13,710 bases of DNA from contig CAZVAQ010000091.1 in the NCBI GenBank assembly GCA_964625145.1, positions 1 through 13,710 on the forward strand. Direction: 5' to 3'. Every line of letters begins with the position of its first letter. The first letter of the stretch is position 1. The notes beneath the pieces are model-generated. The model did no database searches. It was not told the DNA's origin and was given only the letters and a program-made list of their open reading frames with translations. This document shows positions 7,489 through 13,710 of the stretch, piece after piece. The DNA is from CAYTRP01 sp964625145. GTDB lineage: Bacteria > Sumerlaeota > Sumerlaeia > SLMS01 > JAHLLQ01. The translations under genes and the position numbers were made by a program.

Positions 7489-8427
7489 TCAGGGTTGCTG
7501 GCGTGGGGGTGAACCGGGTCGCGGTGGCGGAAGGGCGGCCGGTTCGTGGGGGCCCGACGATTCAGCCTGGCGAAGGCGGGCAAGCTCGGTTTCCAGCTCG
7601 CGAAGTCGATCCTTGACCATGTTGATCTCCCGTTGAACACGGGCGATGCGCTCGCTGGGTGGGGGTCCGGGGCGATTGGGTTCGGGCTTCCGCCACCCGC
7701 TCTCATTGACAAATTCGCGCAGGGCGGCAAAGAAGGCGTCGTCCCCCTCGTCGCTCTTTTCCAAGGCGGCACGCAGATCAACCAACCGCTCGCGGATGGC
7801 TTGTGTGCGGGGGCCCAAAGATTGTGGCGGTTGTTCCTCCAGATTGCGCAGCGCGCGGTTGATGGACTCTCGCATCTGGGGGGTCCTCTCGCGCAGTCGC
7901 GTCAACGCCTCGGCCCGCTCCTGTTCGATTTGCCGCAAGACGCGCGCTTGCTCCTGCCGTCGGGCCTCAACGTCGCCCTGGGTGCCGGCCTCCTGATCTC
8001 TCTGGCGCACGGCGCGCACACTCGCCTCGTGCTGCTGCACCCCGCGAGTGATCTCAAACATGGCGCGGAAGAGCATGGAGATCTCGGAGGAGACTTTCTC
8101 CCCCTCGAGCCCTTCCTCATGCCCGGGGGGGCGCGACCATCGCCAGCCCCGGCCCCGGCCCATTTCCCTCTCGCTGCTGACTTCCTCGATGACCGCGTCG
8201 AGTTCCTCGGCCTTTTCCTGCATGCCTGCGGCGATCAGTGCCTCACGCGCCTCGCGCAGATGCTGTTCCGCCTCGGCGCGGGCAGTTCTTTCCACCCGGA
8301 CAGGCGCTCCTTCCGGGCCGGGAGGTGGTCCGGGCTGGTGCCCGCGCTCCTGTGCCTGCAGCATCGCCCCCGGTGGGGAGACGAGCAGCAACGCCAGAGC
8401 CAGCGCGGAAAGGGTTGTCCGGGTCAT
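7489..8427 (-). CDS. Secreted coiled-coil protein, function unknown
   Basis: The protein has 312 residues from ATG 8427, chosen because GAGG lies six bases upstream and the signal peptide follows at once (TRTTLSALALALLLV, likely cut near AQA/E at 26). An in-frame ATG at 8439 is possible but has a poorly spaced GGGG run. The mature protein is almost entirely charged helix: about 44-90, 110-200 and 205-245 are rich in Glu, Arg, Gln and Ala with heptad-like spacing. Residues 258-288 (ERIARVQREINMVKDRLREL) are a strong coiled coil. Proline-rich linkers flank it (32-41 and 292-312). I recognise no catalytic motif. It follows the BamD-like gene by 59 bp on the same strand, so probably shares its transcript. 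A periplasmic structural or chaperone-like role is possible but unproven. Confidence 0.8.
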   Translation of the reverse strand: MTRTTLSALALALLLVSPPGAMLQAQERGHQPGPPPGPEGAPVRVERTARAEAEQHLREAREALIAAGMQEKAEELDAVIEEVSSEREMGRGRGWRWSRPPGHEEGLEGEKVSSEISMLFRAMFEITRGVQQHEASVRAVRQRDQEAGTQGDVEARRQEQARVLRQIEQERAEALTRLRERTPQMRESINRALRNLEEQPPQSLGPRTQAIRERLVDLRAALEKSDEGDDAFFAALREFVNESGWRKPEPNRPGPPPSERIARVQREINMVKDRLRELETELARLRQAESSGPHEPAALPPPRPGSPPRQQP

Positions 8428-8486
8428 GGTGGGCCTCATGAAGCAGTCGGTTACCCCCCGGCGATTCAAGAGTCGGGCCAGATTGG

Positions 8487-9041
8487 TCAGATCTCGCGAA
8501 TCTGCACATAGCGGGCGCGGGCGAACTCCACGCTGCGGCGGATCGCGGGATCATCGGACGAGGCATACTGGTCGATGACCATCTTGTAATTTATCTTTGC
8601 CTCGGCCGCCCGTCCCAGATCGTCCAGGGTCTGTCCCAATCCGATCAAGGCATCGATGCGGATGGCTTCGTCATCGCTGTATCGGGCCAGGACGCGGCGA
8701 TATTGGGTTTCCGCGGCGGCGGCCTGGCCGATCTCGCGGCGGATATTGGCGATCATCAATTCCGCGTAGGGGGTGTGGCGCATGTCGTGGGGAAAGCGCT
8801 GGCCGACGGCCTCGTAGGCCTGGATGGCCTTGCGCAGTTCCTTCTCTCGGGTTTCCGCGTCATAGATCCCGTTGGCATCGCGGAACTGCCGCTGCGCCAA
8901 GGTCATTTGCTCGCTGGCCGTGTCCATCTCGGGGATCAGGAACTTGGTTTCCTTGTCGCGTTTGAGGAAGCAGCCGGACAGCAGCACACATGTCACCACC
9001 AGTAGAACGGTGAGGCGCAGGATGTTGGGTGATGGAAACAT
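8487..9041 (-). CDS. BamD/YfiO-like TPR outer-membrane lipoprotein
   Basis: The protein has 184 residues from ATG 9041, with GGAG seven bases upstream. The signal LRLTVLLVVTCVLLSGC gives a canonical lipobox LSGC with Cys24. The mature part is helical with tetratricopeptide-like pairs: about 66-102 (KAIQAYEAVGQRFPHDMRHT, then an alanine-rich helix), 105-140 (ETQYRRVLARYSDDEAIRID, ALIGLGQTLDDLG) and 142-180 (EAKINYKMVIDQYASSDDPA). The AYxxVxxRFP and YxxVLxxYSDD patterns are those of BamD/YfiO and related tol-pal lipoproteins. At 184 residues it is shorter than classical BamD (about 245, five TPRs), so it may be a BamD-like scaffold rather than the essential Bam subunit. It lies between ruvX and a secreted coiled-coil gene on the same strand. 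Confidence 0.8.
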   Translation of the reverse strand: MFPSPNILRLTVLLVVTCVLLSGCFLKRDKETKFLIPEMDTASEQMTLAQRQFRDANGIYDAETREKELRKAIQAYEAVGQRFPHDMRHTPYAELMIANIRREIGQAAAAETQYRRVLARYSDDEAIRIDALIGLGQTLDDLGRAAEAKINYKMVIDQYASSDDPAIRRSVEFARARYVQIREI

Positions 9042-9089
9042 GGGGGAACTCCGGGTGAGGGAAGGAATGGACCGGGAGGAAAGGTTGCC

Positions 9090-9113
9090 TGTCCCCAGTC
9101 CGACAAGGGGACA
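9090..9113 (-). terminator. Hairpin between ruvX and the BamD-like gene
   Basis: TGTCCCC (9090-9096) and GGGGACA (9107-9113) pair perfectly over 7 bp with a 10-base loop, 24 bases beyond the ruvX stop codon. It could attenuate or terminate the ruvX transcript before the downstream genes, or stabilise the mRNA end. No T-tract follows. Confidence 0.4.
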
Positions 9114-9137
9114 ACGATGGTTGGGGGCGGGCTGTGA

Positions 9138-9593
9138 TCAACCGGAATCGGGGTTTCCGGGCCGGGGCTGGTCAAGGTACTCCTTCAACAACAAGGCTGC
9201 CGCGATGGAATCGACCCGCCCGGGAGCATGCGGTCCCGGCCCGAGCATGTCGCGGGCCTCGGCGGTTGTGTAGCGCTCGTCGCGGTAGACAATTTCCACC
9301 TCCGGAATCCGGCGAGCCAGGGACCGGCCAAAGGCCCGGGTCTTTTCCGCCTGCTCCCCCTCGGCGCCTCCTTCCAGCAGCGGCAATCCCAGTAGGATCG
9401 TCCCGACGCGGTGGCGCGTGACCAACTCCTGCACGGCGTCCAGCGTCCCCTTTCGGCCCAGGCGTTTGCGCGCGATGGCCTCCTGCGGAGAGGCGATAAT
9501 GCCGGATTCTGACAGGGCCACGCCGATGCGCACGTCCCCCACGTCCAGCGCGAGCACCGATCTCGGGGGGGAAGTGGATTGGGGTGTGGCCAT
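9138..9593 (-). CDS. ruvX: Putative pre-16S rRNA nuclease / Holliday junction resolvase RuvX (YqgF)
   Basis: The protein has 151 residues from ATG 9593, close to the family length of about 140. The start was chosen because few residues then precede the first strand; in-frame ATGs at 9635 and 9632 and a GTG at 9638 would add an uncharacteristic tail. The RNase H-like fold is seen in LALDVGDVRIGVALS (14-28) with Asp17, ILLGLPLLEGGAEGEQA (66-82), YRDERYTTAEARDML (103-117) with Glu106, and VDSIAAALLLKEYLD (127-141) with Asp128. These are the family's conserved acidic residues. YqgF in E. coli takes part in 16S rRNA 5'-end maturation; resolvase activity has also been proposed. The loop between the DER motif and the last helix is short. 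It is divergent from a membrane-protein gene. Confidence 0.93.
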   Translation of the reverse strand: MATPQSTSPPRSVLALDVGDVRIGVALSESGIIASPQEAIARKRLGRKGTLDAVQELVTRHRVGTILLGLPLLEGGAEGEQAEKTRAFGRSLARRIPEVEIVYRDERYTTAEARDMLGPGPHAPGRVDSIAAALLLKEYLDQPRPGNPDSG

Positions 9594-9636
9594 AATTGCC
9601 GGAAATTCCGATGGGCATTGAACGGCCGCCATCATC

Positions 9637-9651
9637 ACCCTGTCACAGGGT
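9637..9651. promoter_or_regulatory. Perfect 15-bp inverted repeat in divergent promoter region
   Basis: ACCCTGT-C-ACAGGGT has two perfect 7-base arms around one central base. It lies in the 84-bp gap between the ruvX start (9593) and the DUF4203-like gene start (9678). Length, symmetry and position fit an operator for a dimeric regulator acting on one or both genes. An imperfect inverted repeat CGGAA-A-TTCCG lies at 9600-9610. The binding protein is unknown. Confidence 0.45.
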
Positions 9652-9677
9652 TGGAATCAATACGGACGAGGCACCAG

Positions 9678-10262
9678 ATGACACTTCCGGCAGAATATGG
9701 CGACTGGGTGATGGTGGGCTTTGGGGCGATTCTCCTGCTCTTTGGCTCCTTCGCGCTGCGCAGCGCCCTGACCGTTGGGGGTGGTGTCGGGGGGGCGGCG
9801 TTTGGCTGGGGGGGGGGAAATGGCTTTGCCGCTTTTCTGGAGATGGGGGAGAGCTGGACCCTTGGTCTGCAGATCGGCGGCATGGTCCTGTGTGCCGTAG
9901 CGGGGGTGTTGCTCTTTCGGTTTGTGGAGATGGTGGCTTTCTTCATGATCGGTTCGGGGCTGACGGCTTGGGGGATGTTCGGCATGGCGCCGCTGCTGGA
10001 GCGCGCCGGTGTGGAGGAGCCAAAGATGGTTCTGGCTGCGGCCATTCCCGTTGCCGCCACCATCGCCGGGTTTCTCGGGGTGTTCTACAAGAAGCTGCTC
10101 ATGGGTGTTGCCACGGCGGCGGCGGGCACTTTTCTGATCATGAATGCCTTCGAGTGGCCGTGGGATGGCTTGTCGGCGATTCCTCTGTTCGTGCTGGGGT
10201 TGGCTTTTCAGTTCGGCCAATTGCGCAAGCGGTTCCGCAGGAAGAAGACTGAGGAGGATTGA
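9678..10262 (+). CDS. DUF4203/TMEM198-like integral membrane protein
   Basis: The protein has 194 residues from ATG 9678, with GAGG six bases upstream. About seven hydrophobic segments can be drawn: near 10-27, 29-46, 61-81, 84-102, 117-136, 140-156 and 164-180, followed by a basic tail RKRFRRKKTEED that probably stays in the cytoplasm. The glycine-rich helices (GGGVGGAAFGWGGGNGF, GSGLTAWGMFG) resemble the DUF4203/TMEM198 type, whose function is not established; this match was made by eye. The codons for W44 to G47 contain a 10-G run, preceded by a 7-G run, which is unusual in a coding region. It is the first gene of a plus-strand group; the next gene begins 12 bases later in the same frame. 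Confidence 0.75.
   Translation: MTLPAEYGDWVMVGFGAILLLFGSFALRSALTVGGGVGGAAFGWGGGNGFAAFLEMGESWTLGLQIGGMVLCAVAGVLLFRFVEMVAFFMIGSGLTAWGMFGMAPLLERAGVEEPKMVLAAAIPVAATIAGFLGVFYKKLLMGVATAAAGTFLIMNAFEWPWDGLSAIPLFVLGLAFQFGQLRKRFRRKKTEED
9789..9817 (+). repeat. 7-G and 10-G homopolymer tracts inside a coding sequence
   Basis: There are seven G at 9789-9795 and ten G at 9808-9817, within residues 37-47 of the small membrane protein. Tracts of this length are prone to slippage during replication. A one-base change would shift the frame before most of the membrane helices. An assembly or sequencing error in the tract length is also possible. Confidence 0.8.
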
Positions 10263-10274
10263 TCTCTGCTCCCC

Positions 10275-11873
10275 ATGCTGCGGCGGATCCGTTCTCTTCG
10301 GGCACTTCTCTGGCGGCTGCCACGGAATCGGGTTTTCCGGTTTGCGATTTCAGGCCCAAAGGGACGCGGCTCGCGCCTGGCGTTCCTGGCGATCCTGTCC
10401 ATCGAGACAATCCTCCTTTTCCTGTATTTGCACCGGGCGGTCACCACTTGGGGAGGTGGGCATACGTGGGAATGTTTGGCAATCACGGTGGGGATTCATT
10501 CGCTGGCCGCGCCGTTTCTCGTGATTGGCGGAATGTGGGCGTACAATCGCCTATTCACCCGCGCGCAGAAGGAGGACATGTGGCTGACGGGCATGAAGCC
10601 ATCCGAGGCCGTGTTTGGCGCAATCATGCCACCCACCATCGGCGCGGCGCTCGTGATCTTGGGCGTGCCGTTGTTGCTGATTTGTTGCGCCACGGCGTTC
10701 GAGTACAAGGAGATCTGGCGGACGATCGTCAAGTATCTGGAACATGGCTGGATCTTTCCGCCGGGGCGGATCTGGTTGAGCAGGTTCTGGACGAACCTGA
10801 TGATCGTCTTCGCCGTGTGCATGTTGTACCTCTGCGTTTTTCCAGTATTGTGGCGGGTCTTGGTGGAGGGGATGATTCGAGGTGGGTCGCTGCGGATCAC
10901 GACGGCCGTGCGCGCGTTCTTTATGACCGCAATAGCCTTGTTGATAGTCTGCCTGGCCATCCTCGGTTCAGGGATCTACATGGAATCGCGGCGCCGCGGT
11001 CTTGCATGGGAAGTCATCCTTCAGCCAGCGCTGATGCTGCAGAACGGAATCGTGCTCTTCTCGTGCGTGATGGCCGGCGTGATCGTGTGTTTGTGCCAGC
11101 ATCCCGGTCGGCGTTGGTTTGCGGATGTCGTGGAAATGGCCGGGGACGAAGAGGAAGAGGAGGATTGGTTGGCGGCGGAGAGGCCCCTTCTGTCCATGGA
11201 CAAGCAGGGCCCATGGCGCGTCGCATCGCCCGTTGGAATGGAGCTGCCGGCTTTCGTGCCGGCCCTTGCGTTCAGCGGGCTGATCGCCGCGGGATCTTCA
11301 AGCTACCTGCTGTGGAACGCGTGGCAGGCCGCCGCTCCACGGGTCGGTCTGGCGAGGTTCAACGAGGAGATGTCGATCATACCAACCTTGTTTCTGGCAG
11401 CGCTTCTGGGGGGGGTGCTGGCCTTGCGGCGCGAGGGAATCGCGGCTTGGCGATGGCCGCTCCCCATCCAGTCCGGGCGGATTGCCGGCACGGTGCGGGC
11501 GGTCGCATTGGTCAGCGCGGTGAGCTGCCACGTGCCGGCCTTGTTCATCGGGTTCAAGTTGAATGGCGCGGGTTTGGATGATCTGGAGGACCTGATCATG
11601 ATCACTGTCCTCGCGTTCGTCACGCTCATTCCCGTCTGGTTGCTGCACTGCGCGTTGCTGTGCCTGTGGCGCCTGCGTGAAATGCACCGCACAACAACCA
11701 TTGTGGTGTCGCTCTGTATCGTTGCCCTTGGCCTGTCATTGATCTTGCCCGACGCACTGGCCGCGCGCGTCGGCGCCGTGATCGCAATGTCGGCGGTGTT
11801 GGGGATCATCATGTTTTGGGTCGGCGGGGGGAGCTTCTGGTTATACCAGAGGCTGTATGACCAGGAGTGTTGA
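10275..11873 (+). CDS. Large polytopic membrane protein, paralogue A (ABC-2 permease-like)
   Basis: The protein has 532 residues with about eleven or twelve hydrophobic segments (near 35-53, 66-88, 113-137, 172-192, 212-232, 250-272, 324-345, 366-384, 404-426, 437-462, 472-491 and 496-517). Blocks shared with the next gene are LPRNRVFR (15-22), HSLAAPF (75-81), GGMW (85-88), QKEDMWLT (98-105), PGRRWFA (277-283), an acidic loop ending EDWL (291-299), HVPA (419-422), LHC (457-459) and GGSFW (518-522). An ExxxxxLxxxxP-type segment after the second helix resembles the cytoplasmic coupling region of ABC-2 permeases, and a similar block recurs at 385-410, suggesting two fused halves. No partner ATPase is visible. 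The ATG is 17 bases from AGGAGG (10252-10257), while an in-frame CTG at 10266 would be at ideal distance. Transport is inference only. Confidence 0.75.
   Translation: MLRRIRSLRALLWRLPRNRVFRFAISGPKGRGSRLAFLAILSIETILLFLYLHRAVTTWGGGHTWECLAITVGIHSLAAPFLVIGGMWAYNRLFTRAQKEDMWLTGMKPSEAVFGAIMPPTIGAALVILGVPLLLICCATAFEYKEIWRTIVKYLEHGWIFPPGRIWLSRFWTNLMIVFAVCMLYLCVFPVLWRVLVEGMIRGGSLRITTAVRAFFMTAIALLIVCLAILGSGIYMESRRRGLAWEVILQPALMLQNGIVLFSCVMAGVIVCLCQHPGRRWFADVVEMAGDEEEEEDWLAAERPLLSMDKQGPWRVASPVGMELPAFVPALAFSGLIAAGSSSYLLWNAWQAAAPRVGLARFNEEMSIIPTLFLAALLGGVLALRREGIAAWRWPLPIQSGRIAGTVRAVALVSAVSCHVPALFIGFKLNGAGLDDLEDLIMITVLAFVTLIPVWLLHCALLCLWRLREMHRTTTIVVSLCIVALGLSLILPDALAARVGAVIAMSAVLGIIMFWVGGGSFWLYQRLYDQEC
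11408..11415 (+). repeat. 8-G tract in paralogue A
   Basis: Eight consecutive G encode part of LLGGV near residues 378-381 of paralogue A. It is the third long G tract in this gene group and could slip, though glycine codons in GC-rich DNA produce such runs by chance. Confidence 0.7.
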
Positions 11874-11877
11874 GGCA

Positions 11878-11932
11878 GGATTCCTTTCCGGCGTGCGGAA
11901 AGAATCCTTGTCCCTGATCCCCGCGGCAGGGA
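11878..11932. terminator. Two consecutive hairpins between the paralogous genes
   Basis: Just after the paralogue A stop, GGATTCCTTTCCG (11878-11890) pairs with CGGAAAGAATCC (11896-11907) around a GCGTG loop, with a single bulged base. A second stem, TCCCTG (11911-11916) with CAGGGA (11927-11932), follows. No T-tract is present. The 143-bp gap otherwise holds no gene. These may terminate or process the transcript between the paralogues. Confidence 0.5.
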
Positions 11933-12002
11933 ATCCGCGTTTATCATGGCCGGGCAAAGCTGCATGCAAGCCTTGGCCCTCGTCCAGTCGGGCACTTGTC
12001 CC

Positions 12003-12009
12003 AAAGGTG
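12003..12009 (+). promoter_or_regulatory. Ribosome binding site deciding a GTG start
   Basis: AAGGTGA ends seven bases before GTG 12017. The alternative ATG at 12026 would be 16 bases away. The GTG start also makes the N-terminus align with paralogue A (13 versus 14 residues before LPRN). Confidence 0.6.
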
Positions 12010-12016
12010 ATGCCGC

Positions 12017-13627
12017 GTGTTCCGCATGCCCCGTCTCTCCAGGACGATCCTCCATCTACCGCGGAACCGGGTGTTTCGACTGACCATGTTTGGCCGCTCA
12101 GGGCGACTGGTCCGGGCAGCGTTCCTGATACTTCTGATCGTCGAGTCAGCGGTGATCATTAGGATGGACTATCGTGGTGCCGTCACCAAGGATTTTGTCG
12201 AATACTTCATGCTGTCCATAATGTGGCATTCGTTGGCCGCGCCTTTTCTGTTGCTTGGGGGCATGTGGACTTTCCTGAGACCAATCTCCAACGCCCAGAA
12301 GGAAGACCTGTGGCTGACGTTGTTGCGGCCTGGTGACGTGGTCCTCGGTGTGATGGCGCCGCCCGCCCTTGCGGCAGGTCTTGTCATCTTCGGCTTGCCA
12401 ATCGTACTGTCGATCCACGGTGCGTCCTTCCATGTCGAAGAGTTCCTTCAGACCGTCTGGGACGTCCTGTTTTACAAGCGCCCCATCTCTGAACTCTTTG
12501 TCTCTCCAACACGAATCAGCGGGTCGGAACTCGTCGCCATGATGGCGATCAGCACTCTTTACCTTGTCGTCATGCTTTCCTTTTGGCGCGTGGTGCAGGA
12601 GGGACTGATCCGGACGGGAATGCTGCGTATCATTGTGGTGGTGCGCGCCTTGTTTGCCGCGGTCCTGGTTGGAGTCATCGCCTTCGAAGTCGAGCTGTAC
12701 TTCCTGGTGTTTGCCCATTCCGGGAGTTTATTCAGGCGCGTCGGAGTTATTGAGTTCACTCTGTCAACCTTGGCGTTCTCCGCAGTCCTGCTTCCCGCCG
12801 TTGCCGGCATCGTCGTCAGCCTGCGCCAGTACCCCGGACGTCGATGGTTTGCCGGAGTGGTCGCCAGCATCGAGGACGACGAGGATTGGTTGTCGTCCGA
12901 GGCCAGCGCCCTGGCGATGAGCGGACCCACCCGGAGTCGGCTCAGGTCTCCGCTTGGCGCGCAGCAATTGGCCTTCCTGCCCGGTGCCGTATTTGGCGGT
13001 CTTGTGGCCGCAGCGATTGCCGGTGCGCTATTTTCACTGGTGGAAGATCGGGGACGGGTGCTGCACGATTCCGGGTTCTTCAACGACGACATGTATATGG
13101 TCCCCACCGTGCTTTTGGCCGGCATGCTGGGCGGACTCCTGGGGCTGCATCGTGGGAAATTCCTGTCCTGGCGGCGGCAATTTCTTATTCAGCCAGGCCG
13201 GGTTGCCGCCTCCATCCGGTCCACCGCCTTTGTATCCGCCCTTTCCTCCCATGTCCCGGCGATGATCGCCTGCATGTTCATGACGGGATTGGACGCTGAC
13301 GACTTATTGAGCAATGTCCTCCCGGTGCTCTTGTACTTTCTGGTGACATTTCCCCCGATATGGTGCCTCCACTGTTTTCTGCTATGCGCGTGGCGACTCC
13401 CACAGTCGCGCCGCGTGACAACCGTGGTGGCCGTCGCGACGATCCTGGGGCTGATGGCCGTGCTTTGGTACCCCGGTCTGGATTGGTCAATGTTCCTTGT
13501 TGTTGTGCTCATGTTGATGCCCGCGGGTGCGGTCTTCTTTTGGGTCTGCGGAGGCAGCTATTGGTTCTTTCAGAAGCTGTTTGAACGGGAACGATCCCTT
13601 GGTTCCCGGCAGGCACCCGGTTTGTGA
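12017..13627 (+). CDS. Large polytopic membrane protein, paralogue B (ABC-2 permease-like)
   Basis: The protein has 536 residues from GTG 12017 and the same overall layout as the preceding gene. Matching blocks are LPRNRVFR (14-21), HSLAAPF (71-77), GGMW (81-84), QKEDLWLT (94-101), PGRRWFA (273-279), an acidic loop IEDDEDWL (285-292), SSHVPA (410-415), LHC (451-453) and CGGSYWFFQKLF (511-522). Between these blocks the sequence has diverged strongly, so the duplication is old and the blocks are probably functional. About eleven or twelve hydrophobic segments are visible, with a hydrophilic loop near 280-318 separating two halves. The C-terminus has a polar tail, ERERSLGSRQAPGL, that is absent from paralogue A. 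The pair could form a heterodimer. No ATPase partner is present in the window, although more genes may lie beyond base 13710. Confidence 0.75.
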   Translation: MFRMPRLSRTILHLPRNRVFRLTMFGRSGRLVRAAFLILLIVESAVIIRMDYRGAVTKDFVEYFMLSIMWHSLAAPFLLLGGMWTFLRPISNAQKEDLWLTLLRPGDVVLGVMAPPALAAGLVIFGLPIVLSIHGASFHVEEFLQTVWDVLFYKRPISELFVSPTRISGSELVAMMAISTLYLVVMLSFWRVVQEGLIRTGMLRIIVVVRALFAAVLVGVIAFEVELYFLVFAHSGSLFRRVGVIEFTLSTLAFSAVLLPAVAGIVVSLRQYPGRRWFAGVVASIEDDEDWLSSEASALAMSGPTRSRLRSPLGAQQLAFLPGAVFGGLVAAAIAGALFSLVEDRGRVLHDSGFFNDDMYMVPTVLLAGMLGGLLGLHRGKFLSWRRQFLIQPGRVAASIRSTAFVSALSSHVPAMIACMFMTGLDADDLLSNVLPVLLYFLVTFPPIWCLHCFLLCAWRLPQSRRVTTVVAVATILGLMAVLWYPGLDWSMFLVVVLMLMPAGAVFFWVCGGSYWFFQKLFERERSLGSRQAPGL

Positions 13628-13710
13628 CTTGAGTTCCAAAGGGCGTTGCAGCCTCTTGTGACAGGTTGAAGCACCCCACTGTGCGGGACACAGGCCTGAA
13701 AGGATCCAAC

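Noticed and set aside
7546..8511. A 321-codon plus-strand ORF opposite the coiled-coil gene
   Set aside because: It is the antisense shadow of a gene with a signal peptide, and its sequence shows no recognisable domain.
9596..10252. A second plus-strand frame over the small membrane protein gene
   Set aside because: It is rich in Gly, Arg and Cys without domain features, while the overlapping frame has a good ribosome binding site and regular membrane helices. It would be read only after slippage at the G tract.
10259..11581. A 440-codon frame overlapping paralogue A
   Set aside because: It lacks membrane segments and motifs shared with paralogue B; the other frame has both.
11908..11947. 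Possible promoter TTGTCC and TATCAT before paralogue B
   Set aside because: The spacing between the two hexamers is about 28 bases, far from the usual 17, and part of it lies in a predicted hairpin.
13679..13693. Short hairpin CTGTG/CACAG after paralogue B
   Set aside because: The stem is only 5 bp and no T-tract follows, so it is too weak to call as a terminator.

Overview
The window is high-GC chromosomal DNA from a Gram-negative (diderm) bacterium. The evidence is a set of envelope genes: three predicted lipoproteins, a secreted SurA-like chaperone, a BamD-like TPR lipoprotein and a peptidoglycan-recycling muramidase. Gene order and several unrecognised families (a WPL-repeat lipoprotein, a mini-secretin lipoprotein, paired giant membrane proteins) do not look like a common proteobacterium. 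A PVC-related lineage or a candidate phylum would fit, but this is a guess. I see no tRNA, rRNA, CRISPR array, insertion sequence or phage gene.

Layout. (1) 1-2886, plus strand: the 3' part of a NamZ/DUF1343 exo-muramidase gene, then a 570-residue lipoprotein with tryptophan-proline repeats. (2) 2919-3503, minus: a small lipoprotein with the periplasmic N-domains of secretins but no channel. (3) 3504-3893: mostly empty, with a short plus-strand ORF resembling the C-terminal part of a type II antitoxin. (4) 3894-5876, minus: an ABC-F ATPase. (5) 6069-7454, plus, divergent from the ABC-F gene: a secreted SurA/parvulin-like protein. (6) 9593 down to 7489, minus: ruvX, a BamD-like TPR lipoprotein and a secreted coiled-coil protein. 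(7) 9678-13627, plus, divergent from ruvX: a small DUF4203-like membrane protein followed closely by two paralogous polytopic membrane proteins of about 535 residues each.

How they may work together. Much of the window concerns the cell envelope: wall turnover (NamZ), outer-membrane protein handling (SurA-like, BamD-like) and unknown lipoproteins. The most unusual part is the last four kilobases. The two membrane paralogues share strict motifs and have a two-half organisation reminiscent of ABC-2 type permeases, but no partner ATPase is visible. They are preceded by a gene carrying a 10-G homopolymer in its coding sequence and by a perfect 15-bp inverted repeat in the divergent promoter region.

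All functions rest on reading the sequence by eye; no database search was possible.
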